Source: GCA-2720975 sp964467985 (lineage in GTDB: Bacteria > Planctomycetota > UBA1135 > GCA-002686595). Taken from it: a DNA stretch of 64,000 bases. Positions 16,422-24,083 of this stretch are shown here, one piece after another. The notes under the pieces were generated by a model that was not told where the DNA came from, did not search any database, and was given only the letters and a program-made list of their open reading frames with translations. The stretch spans positions 310,001-374,000 of the forward strand of contig CAYXTP010000001.1 in the NCBI GenBank assembly GCA_964467985.1. Reading direction: 5' to 3'. Each line of letters opens with the position of its first letter. Within the stretch, counting starts at the first letter, position 1. Position numbers and translations under genes: made by a program.

Positions 16422-19400
16422 TCAGAAGCGTCGTCCACGCTTGCTGTAAGGCGGAAGGGGCAGTTTTTGCCCCCCGCTGCTGGGGGTGAAGAACTGCGAG
16501 AAGAGTCCCTTGGCCGCGACCTCCGGCCGGTCCAGATTGCCGCGCACGGTGATGCGCAGCAGGCTGTTTTGAATCTCGTAGATAACCCTCGTGATCGGGC
16601 CCAAGCGGTCCAGCAGGCTGTAGTTCACTTCCAAGTCGTGATGCAGGTCGCCTTCCATGTCCACGCTGCCTGAGCCTACGAGCGAAAGCAAGTCGCTCTT
16701 GAGGCGAATGTGATCCATTTCAATGACGCCATTGGCCACCGCGAAGCGCGCGTCAAAGCGCGAAAAAACGGCGGCAGATTCGAAGCCCAGCTGGGCAAAG
16801 AGCGCTTGGAATACCGGGATGGCCCAGAGCCCGGAGTCGGTTAAGCGGAAGCGGCCAGTCCCGCGGACGCCGCTCAATTCGGAGATGCGTCCTCGTAGTT
16901 GCATGTCCGCATCGATCTTACCGCGGTTGGCGAAGTCCGAGTTGAATACACCGCGTAGCAGTCGAGAGACTTCCACTCCATCCATCTCTCCGGCGAGTGA
17001 AAAGGCATAGGGTTCTTCGAGATCCAAGGAGAAGAATCCTGACGGCGCCCCCCCGGGCCCTTCGATGGAGCGCAGGTGGCCTCCTTCAAAGCGGCCGTTG
17101 AAGGCTTCCACAGTGAAGCGCGGATCCAAGTACGTGACTTGCATGCTCGTCTCATTCAGCTTGCGGCCGGCAACTTCCCCATGTAGGTCGCGCACCTGAG
17201 CCGTCGCGCGGACCCGGCCCTTCTCGTAATAGAGGTCCAGGGCGACATCCTCCGCCCTGTGCACGATCACGGGCAACCCCAAACGCAAGGAGACGTTGCG
17301 CAGGGTCACCGGCCCCTTGAGGTGCACCCCGACACTCGCATCCGCATGGCGCTTGAGTTCGAGCTGTGTGTCCGCGAAACCCAGTTCCCCGCTGCACGCC
17401 AGTTCACCCAACAAGGACTCCAATGTGCCGGCGTCCAGGAAGTGCTGCAGGTGCGCCTCGTCGATGGGAAGTGAAGGGGCTGACAGTCTCCCGCGTAACC
17501 AATCTTCTGCTGAGCCTGGCTCGAGACGGACGTCCGTTAGCCTAATGGGAGACCCGCCCAACTCGGCTTGCAGGGCATCGAACTGCCACAAGTCCCCGTC
17601 GTAGGTGCCACCGCCCTCCAGTAGCTCCAAGATCGGAGCCGACTGAGGTCCAATGCGCTCCAAGTGCGCTGAGAGTTCGAGGTGCACAGCGGGTGCGGGT
17701 GCGGATGGGACGTTCGAATTGTCCGCGGCGGGTAGCGTGAGCTGGGCCTGGAAATCGACAGTGCCCTCTCGTTCCAACCATCCCACTTCGCCTTCGGTTG
17801 TGGCCTGCGTCGATGAGTCCGCGAAGAACTCCAAGCTGTTGCGAACCTGTGAGTCGCCCAGTTCGAGGTCTGCGCCCAACAGACTCACCAGCGCGGGGCT
17901 GCCGGTGGTGCCTTGTGCCGACAGAACCAAGGGCACACGCGTCTCGACCAAGGGCAAATTTCCAGCGGCCAGAACGTTCCAAGACACGAGTGCTGACGCA
18001 AGGGGGTTCCCAATCCCACCCTGCTCTACTGCGGGCCAGCTCAGTTCAATGGAGGCGCGGCCCGCGACCTCTTCGACCACATGTGGGAGGTCGGGGGGGC
18101 TGGAGTGCAGAGCGAGGGGGCCCGACCGGATTTCAACCCATGCTTCACCTGGCTTATCCGAGGATTGAACCGCGTCGACCTCTGCATCCACCCGTCCAGT
18201 CAGCCCAAGAACATCGAGTGCAGCGGGCGCCTGCTCACCTAGCCGCTCCTGCAACACGGTGTCGTTCAGGTTCACCCCTGTAGCGAGCACCTTCCACCAG
18301 CTCATGTTCTGTTGGCCGATTCCCTGCAGGCGCCCGCTCACCTGCACGCCGCCATCGCAGCCTTCCACGTCCCCGTGCAGATCCACCGAGACCGCGCCCC
18401 CGCCTCCGTCGCGCCCATCGAGCAGAACGGTTAGCTGCCCTCGGGCCGTCTGCAGGTTTAGCTTCAGATTCTCGGGCGTGAAGTCCACATCCTGAACATC
18501 CAGCAAGATGTCACTGGATGGTCGCCCCTGGCCTGTTTGACGCCAGAGTCTTAGCTGTAGGTCGAGTTGGCCGCCGAGGGGTTGATACTGCTCGGTGAGT
18601 CGCTCACACCCTCCCAACCCGGAGAGCCCGCCCAGGGCGCTTCGAAATTCTTCGTTTACAGTCAGGCCCGTAGCTCGGACGTCCAAGTCAAACTGCTGGT
18701 GGCGCCGTTTCTTCTCTTCTTTTGTCGCCGTCCTGCTTAGGGGGACCGAGTGATTGGAACCATTCGCGCGCACAGGTCCCGAGGGGTGCATGCCCTCAAG
18801 TCCAATCAGCGAGAGCCGACTCGGCAGGTCGAAGGTCGGGGCCACAAGATGTGTGACAAGGCCTTCGACGTCGGTGACGGGCAAGGGAAAGCCGTAGTTG
18901 CGCACGCCACTCCCGTCCTCATTGGGACCGCCCACATAGGCGCAAGAGGCCTTGCCGTGGGGGACCAAGGCGAGTGCGCGTTCCAGGGTTTCAGGGCGCG
19001 TGGGGTCCCAGTCCACGGGCGTACGCACCCCGGCGAGGACCTCCAAGCTGCCTCCTAGCGAGAGTCCGTCCCACAGCCCTTGTGCCCATTCCCCAGACCC
19101 GAGCAGCTCGACCAGGTCTTCATCCAACCTAATTTCAGGCACATGCGCCCACAGTTCAACCAGTGACTCCGTCGTGCTCGCACGCGCGAAACACAGCTGA
19201 CCTTGAAGCTCAGCATCCTTCCAACGGGCGGTCACGTCCGCGCGACCCTCCCACGCGTCCCTCGCCCAAAATGAAGGCTGTTGGCCGGGATCAAAGGCCG
19301 CCGAACTCACGATTCCGACGTCGACGATTGTGTGCTCGGGCCGATCCGACAACCAGGGCAGGCGCAGTTCGCCACCGCGCAGCGTGGCTTGCAGCTGCAC

Positions 19401-20231
19401 GTGGGGCAGGGCCTCGCGGCTGAAGGCCCAGTGACCGGTAGCCTCCAAGTCCGCGCGGCCTTCGGGGTAGAGATCTCGCACCCAATCGAAGTCGGGCAGG
19501 GTTGGCAAGAATCCGGGGCTGAGCGGCAAGTCACGTGCTGTTGAGCGAAACATCAGACGGCCATCCGATTGCATGACGCCCCGCAGGAAGAACTCACCTT
19601 GATTGCCTTCCAAGGCGGGCACCATGCGCCCCACCAATCGAGGGAGCCCCGACTCGTCCTTTTGCAAGGAGGCGTGAACGACTCCAAGATCCAAGTCCCC
19701 CCATTCCGGTGTTTCCAATTCGACGCGCAGGTCTTCGATTGCGAGGGCAGGAATCTGAGCGAGGTCCAGGGGCGTGGGTTCTTTGGGGACCTCGCCCAGC
19801 GTGCCTTGGATGCCCTCTATCAAGGATTCCGAAAACCTCAGGTGGCCGTGGCGGGCAACTGCCTGTTCCAGGAAGAAACCACGGGCCACAGACCAATTGA
19901 CTCGCAGCTCGAGATCGTGCAGCGCCAGTTCCTCGCCCTGATCCACGTAGGCGAGCCGGTCCAATGTGGCGGAGCGAGCTGTCCAGTTCAGGTCGATCGG
20001 GCCCACCTCGACCCTGCCAGCCGCAGCACCGACCTCGGCTTGCAGTGAGCGTTGGATGAAGCGCTCCAAGCGGCCGTTGCCGGGGAGCCAAAGAGCCAAC
20101 CCCATGAGAATCCAGGACAACCACCCGAGCCGCATGAGCAGCCTCAACCAGGCCGGCCTGGGTGCCTCGTCGGCAGCCGAGGCGAGCGCCGCGCCGTTTC
20201 CTGGAGGCGGGGGTTGGCCAGAATCAGTCAT
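16422..20231 (-). CDS. AsmA/TamB-like large envelope protein, 1269 aa
   Basis: Member of the AsmA-like superfamily, large beta-groove proteins thought to move lipids between inner and outer membranes. One N-terminal membrane anchor (LMRLGWLSWILMGLALWL, about residues 32-49) is followed by about 1200 residues of beta-rich repeats with alternating hydrophobic residues and many G, D and L. The C-terminal 250 residues carry the AsmA C-terminal look: GRISELSGVRGTGRFRLTD, LFAQLGFESAAVFSRFDARFAVANGVIEMDHIRLKSD and LLSLVGSGSVDMEGDL. The start overlaps the alr stop by 8 bases, so the two are translationally linked; the context of alr and manC suits an envelope role. The superfamily is confident, the exact homologue is not. 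Confidence 0.82.
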   Translation of the reverse strand: MTDSGQPPPPGNGAALASAADEAPRPAWLRLLMRLGWLSWILMGLALWLPGNGRLERFIQRSLQAEVGAAAGRVEVGPIDLNWTARSATLDRLAYVDQGEELALHDLELRVNWSVARGFFLEQAVARHGHLRFSESLIEGIQGTLGEVPKEPTPLDLAQIPALAIEDLRVELETPEWGDLDLGVVHASLQKDESGLPRLVGRMVPALEGNQGEFFLRGVMQSDGRLMFRSTARDLPLSPGFLPTLPDFDWVRDLYPEGRADLEATGHWAFSREALPHVQLQATLRGGELRLPWLSDRPEHTIVDVGIVSSAAFDPGQQPSFWARDAWEGRADVTARWKDAELQGQLCFARASTTESLVELWAHVPEIRLDEDLVELLGSGEWAQGLWDGLSLGGSLEVLAGVRTPVDWDPTRPETLERALALVPHGKASCAYVGGPNEDGSGVRNYGFPLPVTDVEGLVTHLVAPTFDLPSRLSLIGLEGMHPSGPVRANGSNHSVPLSRTATKEEKKRRHQQFDLDVRATGLTVNEEFRSALGGLSGLGGCERLTEQYQPLGGQLDLQLRLWRQTGQGRPSSDILLDVQDVDFTPENLKLNLQTARGQLTVLLDGRDGGGGAVSVDLHGDVEGCDGGVQVSGRLQGIGQQNMSWWKVLATGVNLNDTVLQERLGEQAPAALDVLGLTGRVDAEVDAVQSSDKPGEAWVEIRSGPLALHSSPPDLPHVVEEVAGRASIELSWPAVEQGGIGNPLASALVSWNVLAAGNLPLVETRVPLVLSAQGTTGSPALVSLLGADLELGDSQVRNSLEFFADSSTQATTEGEVGWLEREGTVDFQAQLTLPAADNSNVPSAPAPAVHLELSAHLERIGPQSAPILELLEGGGTYDGDLWQFDALQAELGGSPIRLTDVRLEPGSAEDWLRGRLSAPSLPIDEAHLQHFLDAGTLESLLGELACSGELGFADTQLELKRHADASVGVHLKGPVTLRNVSLRLGLPVIVHRAEDVALDLYYEKGRVRATAQVRDLHGEVAGRKLNETSMQVTYLDPRFTVEAFNGRFEGGHLRSIEGPGGAPSGFFSLDLEEPYAFSLAGEMDGVEVSRLLRGVFNSDFANRGKIDADMQLRGRISELSGVRGTGRFRLTDSGLWAIPVFQALFAQLGFESAAVFSRFDARFAVANGVIEMDHIRLKSDLLSLVGSGSVDMEGDLHHDLEVNYSLLDRLGPITRVIYEIQNSLLRITVRGNLDRPEVAAKGLFSQFFTPSSGGQKLPLPPYSKRGRRF

Positions 20232-21477
20232 CGGATTGCCCCGGACTTGCCGTGGTAGAGGCTGCTGGCATCACCTTTGCGGTGATCGTCTTGCTCTGTT
20301 CAGACGCAGGACTCTGCGCCGGCAAGAAAGGATCCGTCCCACCAACGAAGGCGCGCGGCAGGCGACCGAGAGAGCACGTGAGTTCGTGTGGAATGGTACC
20401 GAGGCCGTGGGCCAAGTCTTCCAGTCGGAGTTCATCGTCTCCGTCCCTACCGAGCAGGGTGACTTCTTGTCCAACACGCACCCCTTCCAGATGTCCGACG
20501 TCGACCGTGGCATAGTCCATCGACAGGCATCCAACTAGCGGAGCTCGACGCCCAGCGATGAGCACGTCCCAATTTTGCAGGTTGCGCGGCAGCCCGTGAC
20601 CGTAGCCGATTGGCAAGGTGGCGATTCGCGTTGGACGCGGTGCGCGCCAGAGAGATCCGTAGCCAACCGGGGCATCCATCGGAATGTCTTTCAAGAAGAC
20701 CACCCGCGAACGCAGACTCATGATTTGCCGCAGCTCCTCCGGGGGACTGAGGTGCTTGGAGAGGGCCCCGTAGGCGGCGATTCCGATCCGAACCGTGTCG
20801 GTCCCCACTGCCGATTCGTGCACGCAGTGCAGATCCGTGAACAGCCCGGCAGAGTTCAAGCAGTGGATCCAGCCACAGTCGAGACCCTGGGCCTTGGCCT
20901 CGGACACTAGGCCCCGGAACACTGCCAATTGTTCGTGGGATGACGGGCAATGTCCGCCATCAGGTGCAGACAGGTGTGTCATGAAGCCTGCCAGCCTGAG
21001 GTGGGAGGCGGCGTGCACCTCGCGCAGCAGGTTCAGGGCCAGGGATGGGGATACGCCCAGACGGCCCATACCCGTATCGACGTTCAGGTGAACCTGGGCT
21101 GTCAAACCGACGGTCTGGGCCAGATCTTGCAAGGAACGGCAGCGGTCCACAGAGTGCAATCCCACGTGGATTTGGTGTCGAAGGCAGGAGGGAAGCTCCT
21201 CTTCGACCACCGTGCCCAGGACCAGAATGGGGGCCTGGAGGCCCGCTCTGCGCAACTCCAGGGCCTCTTGTGAGGTTCCGACACCCAGGGCCCCGATTCC
21301 ACAGCGCAGGGCGTGGTGGGCAACCGCCACGGCTCCGTGGCCGTAAGCGTCTTGCTTGACCACGAGCATCACCCGCACCCCCCGCCCTGCGCGACGACAC
21401 ACGCAGCGCAGGTTCAGAGCCAGGGCATCGAGGTCGATTTCAGTCCATGCGCGAAAGCTGTCCACAGCTCGCAACAT
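20224..21477 (-). CDS. alr: Alanine racemase
   Basis: PLP enzyme that makes D-alanine for peptidoglycan. The PLP-binding lysine motif is VVKQDAYGHGAVAV near residue 40 (the usual VKADAYGHG has Ala where Gln stands). The substrate-side tyrosine appears as RIGIAAYGALS; HLNVDTGMGRLGV, LPIGYGHGLPR and VGCLSMDYATVDVG follow. At 417 residues it is slightly long, because about 45 Ser, Thr and Pro-rich residues are added after the catalytic domain. It is the first gene of a minus-strand run into asmA-like, manC and ruvX and is divergent from the histone gene. Confidence 0.95.
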   Translation of the reverse strand: MLRAVDSFRAWTEIDLDALALNLRCVCRRAGRGVRVMLVVKQDAYGHGAVAVAHHALRCGIGALGVGTSQEALELRRAGLQAPILVLGTVVEEELPSCLRHQIHVGLHSVDRCRSLQDLAQTVGLTAQVHLNVDTGMGRLGVSPSLALNLLREVHAASHLRLAGFMTHLSAPDGGHCPSSHEQLAVFRGLVSEAKAQGLDCGWIHCLNSAGLFTDLHCVHESAVGTDTVRIGIAAYGALSKHLSPPEELRQIMSLRSRVVFLKDIPMDAPVGYGSLWRAPRPTRIATLPIGYGHGLPRNLQNWDVLIAGRRAPLVGCLSMDYATVDVGHLEGVRVGQEVTLLGRDGDDELRLEDLAHGLGTIPHELTCSLGRLPRAFVGGTDPFLPAQSPASEQSKTITAKVMPAASTTASPGQSDD

Positions 21478-21561
21478 AGCGCTCCGGGAGGAGCGATCAA
21501 AGCGGCCTCCGGGACACGCGTCTCAGGCCCCAATCCAAAGTGCCCAACCCGCGCTCAGGCG

Positions 21562-21590
21562 TTGACAAGCCCCCCCAACGGGCGCATTCT
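21562..21590 (+). promoter_or_regulatory. Sigma-70-like promoter for the histone-like gene
   Basis: A perfect -35 TTGACA (21562-21567), a 17-base spacer and CATTCT (21585-21590) lie about 83 bases before the ATG at 21673. The -35 and spacing are good, the -10 is weak. Confidence 0.5.
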
Positions 21591-21672
21591 CACCGACGCA
21601 ATTCGGACTTCATATCCCCGCCCCGACACCCTCGGGGCATGACTGCCCACAACGGGCAAGGCAATCGACATC

Positions 21673-21906
21673 ATGGCCAAGAAGGCACGCAAGAAAGCGA
21701 AGAAGGCAACCCGCAAGAAGGCTGGTAAGAAGAAGAAAACTGGCGACCTGATCATCAGCAAGGCCCGCACCAAGGCGGCCGCTGGCCTGAACGTTTCGGG
21801 CGACTTCTACGCGGCCCTCGACGACATGGTTCGCGCCGCCATTGAGACGGCTGAAGGTCGCGCATCTGCAAACAACCGCAAGACGCTGCGTCCCCAGGAC
21901 CTGTAG
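21673..21906 (+). CDS. Bacterial histone-fold protein with a lysine-rich N-terminal tail, 77 aa
   Basis: Small basic DNA-binding protein. Residues 1-24 are almost all Lys, Ala and Arg (MAKKARKKAKKATRKKAGKK), like a histone H1 or eukaryotic histone tail. Residues 25-77 fit a single histone fold: a first helix LIISKARTKAAAG, the loop NVSGDF, a long central helix YAALDDMVRAAIETAEGRASA, then NNRKTLRPQDL. The last block corresponds to the GRKT(V/I)…EDI loop-2 signature of archaeal histones and Bdellovibrio-type bacterial histones. The protein ends right after it, so the third helix is missing or very short. It is monocistronic with a good promoter. The histone call is by motif only; an unrelated H1-like KA-rich protein is the alternative. 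Confidence 0.75.
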   Translation: MAKKARKKAKKATRKKAGKKKKTGDLIISKARTKAAAGLNVSGDFYAALDDMVRAAIETAEGRASANNRKTLRPQDL

Positions 21907-21924
21907 GTCTCCTTCAGTGAGGCC

Positions 21925-21941
21925 CCGGCGGGTTCCGCCGG
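21925..21941 (+). terminator. GC hairpin after the histone-like gene
   Basis: CCGGCGG (21925-21931) and CCGCCGG (21935-21941) form a 7-bp stem with loop GTT, 18 bases after the stop. No T-run follows, so termination is uncertain. Confidence 0.4.
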
Positions 21942-22052
21942 CCGCCGGGCGCCAAGAGTCCTCGGAACACGATTGTCCCCCAGGATTGAAGCCCGTTCGA
22001 GATGCCCTGCATCGCGCCCAGTGCGCCTTGCGGGGCATCTGCCGTTTGGGGG

Positions 22053-22718
22053 CTAGCGCTTGCGCACGTTGGCAGCAAAGGGGCGCAGGTAGAGCGGCTC
22101 AACCGCTTCGGGGCTCAGCGCCCCAGCTTGCTCTAGCCGCGCGATTCCAAGGGCTAGCAGGTGTTCTGCGTGGGGACCGCCGCAGGGTCGGTGGCGTGCT
22201 TGCTCCTCCTCCACGAGTCCAGCGGCTTTGGCGCTGTCCTCGTCGCAGAGCAACCAATCGCTAGCGGGCAAAGTCGCGCGCCAATCCTCGGCAGGGCAAA
22301 CCGTCGGAGCAACACTAGTGATCAGACCCGCGGCCGTCCGCTCGTAGTGCGCTCCGTAGATCTGACGCGAACGCGCGTCCAGCAGAACGGTTCCACACTC
22401 ACCCTCATTCAGGTGTGCGAGCGCAAGAGCCTCAAAGGAGGGCACAGCCTGAAGGTGCGCACCCGTGCCACGGCTGAGACCCAAAGCCGTGGCGATCCCG
22501 ACGCGCAGCCCTGTGTAACTACCGGGGCCCGTTCCGACGATCACGGCTCGAATGTCCGCGGGCGTCTGACCAAGTTCGTTCAACATCGTCCCCAGTGCCC
22601 CGAGCAAGTCACTGGCATGGCGGCGTCCCGCCTCGAGTGAGAGGGCCAGGGTCCTCTCACCCGTTTGCACCGCGATGGAGGGCGGGCGCGAGGACGTTTC
22701 TAGAGCGACGCGGGTCAC
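22053..22718 (-). CDS. tsaB: tRNA threonylcarbamoyladenosine biosynthesis protein TsaB
   Basis: Inactive Kae1-like partner that dimerises with TsaD to make t6A37 on ANN-decoding tRNAs. The GTG at 22718 gives (M)TRVALETSSRPPSIAV, the normal N-terminus (usually ILAIDTS…), and forms a 4-base GTGA overlap with the glmM stop; the GTG at 22727 is less likely. The signature VIVGTGPGSYTGLRVGIATALGLS is complete, followed by QAVPSFEALA and VLLDARSRQIYGAHY. The length of 221 residues is typical. It is the last gene of the ftsH-folP-cdaA-glmM-tsaB run. Confidence 0.95.
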   Translation of the reverse strand: MTRVALETSSRPPSIAVQTGERTLALSLEAGRRHASDLLGALGTMLNELGQTPADIRAVIVGTGPGSYTGLRVGIATALGLSRGTGAHLQAVPSFEALALAHLNEGECGTVLLDARSRQIYGAHYERTAAGLITSVAPTVCPAEDWRATLPASDWLLCDEDSAKAAGLVEEEQARHRPCGGPHAEHLLALGIARLEQAGALSPEAVEPLYLRPFAANVRKR

Positions 22719-24082
22719 GCAGACCACTGGCGCAGGGCGGTTTGGATGCAGTCCGCGAGTTCCTGGGCCTGGGCCTGGATCACTCCCTCATCGGGACCTT
22801 CGACCATGACGCGCGCCACGTCTTCGGTGCCCGAGTATCGCAACAGCACTCGGCCGTCCGATCCCAAGGCCTGCTCCGTTCGCGCCACGGCCGCCATGAC
22901 CTCAGGCAGGCCAGAAAGGTCGGGCTTGGCTGCCACCGGAGTGTTGAGCAGTACCTGTGGGAAGGGCCTGTAGGGTGCAGCGAGTTTGGACAGGGGCTTC
23001 TCGGTGGCCTGCATGACTGCGATCACTCTGAGGGCAGTCAGGATGCCGTCTCCGATGTAGCCGTGTTCATGGCCAAGGATGATGTGACCGGATTGCTCAC
23101 CACCCAGGGCGAGCTTGTGTTCCCGCATACCGTCCACCACGGCCCTGTCACCAACGGCCACTTCGAGCACACCGACGCCAACATCGCGCAATGCACGATG
23201 CAGGCCGCGGTTGCTCATGACTGTCGCCACGATGCGCGCGTCGGGCAACTCGCCCGATTGGGCCGCGTGCCGGCCGATGACTGTCATGATGCCGTCTCCG
23301 TGCACCAACTCACCGTGCTCATCGGCCAAGATGCATCGGTCGCCGTCGCCGTCGAGGGCAATACCCAATTGCGCGCCGTGCTCCAGGACGGCCGCTTGCA
23401 TGGCCTCGGGATGCGTGGATCCACAGCCCGCGTTGATGTTGTCCCCGTTGGGGGAACAGGCAAGTGCATGCACATCTGCACCGAGAGAACGCAATGCCTC
23501 TGGAGCCACTTCGCTACCCCCTCCGTTGGCGCAGTCGACAACGACTGAAAAACCGTTCAATGACAGCTCCTCGCTCTGGACGAGATGCTCAATGTAGGAG
23601 CGCTGAAGTCCAGCGTCGCTTGTGCGCGTGGTCCAGGTGTTTTCTTCCACGGCCGGCAGTTGATTCAGGCCTTCGGCCCCGCCCAACAGTTGCTCCATGG
23701 CCAACTGGTCTTCATCGGTGGGCTTGCCGCCCTCGGCGCTGAACAGCTTGATGCCGTTGTCCTCCGACGGGTTGTGGGAAGCGCTGAGCATCGCTCCCAG
23801 GCTGAAGGAGCCGGTCCTTACAAGCCAGGCCAGCCCGGGTGTTGTGATCAGGCCAACGCTTTGAGCTTCGATTCCGGCATTGGCCAGGCCAGCGCCAAGG
23901 GCTGCTACCAATTGGGGGCCAGAGCGCCGACCATCGTGGCCCAGGAGGGCGGGCAGTTGATTCCCGTGACTCATCACCTCCCCCGCCGCCACACCGACTG
24001 CGTGCACGGCTCGCGGGGACAGCCAACCGTGACCGGCCAACCCTCGGATCCCATCTGTTCCGAACAACTCGCCAGCGCTCAC
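22715..24082 (-). CDS. glmM: Phosphoglucosamine mutase
   Basis: Interconverts glucosamine-6-phosphate and glucosamine-1-phosphate on the way to UDP-GlcNAc for peptidoglycan and LPS. The start is placed at GTG 24082, one base after the cdaA stop, with GGGAG nine bases upstream; it gives MSAGELFGTDGIRG, the standard N-terminus, and 455 residues. The frame is open to 24319, but that part overlaps cdaA. The phosphoserine loop is GAMLSASHNPSEDNGIKLF, the metal loop LDGDGDRCI, the sugar-binding loop GGEQSGHIILG and the phosphate-binding loop LLRYSGTEDVARVMVEG. The position after the diadenylate cyclase matches the cdaA-cdaR-glmM operon of Firmicutes. Confidence 0.96.
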   Translation of the reverse strand: MSAGELFGTDGIRGLAGHGWLSPRAVHAVGVAAGEVMSHGNQLPALLGHDGRRSGPQLVAALGAGLANAGIEAQSVGLITTPGLAWLVRTGSFSLGAMLSASHNPSEDNGIKLFSAEGGKPTDEDQLAMEQLLGGAEGLNQLPAVEENTWTTRTSDAGLQRSYIEHLVQSEELSLNGFSVVVDCANGGGSEVAPEALRSLGADVHALACSPNGDNINAGCGSTHPEAMQAAVLEHGAQLGIALDGDGDRCILADEHGELVHGDGIMTVIGRHAAQSGELPDARIVATVMSNRGLHRALRDVGVGVLEVAVGDRAVVDGMREHKLALGGEQSGHIILGHEHGYIGDGILTALRVIAVMQATEKPLSKLAAPYRPFPQVLLNTPVAAKPDLSGLPEVMAAVARTEQALGSDGRVLLRYSGTEDVARVMVEGPDEGVIQAQAQELADCIQTALRQWSA

Positions 24083-24083
24083 G

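Noticed and set aside
22595..23548. Long plus-strand open frame over glmM
   Set aside because: It is antisense to clear glmM coding sequence, with no recognisable motif.
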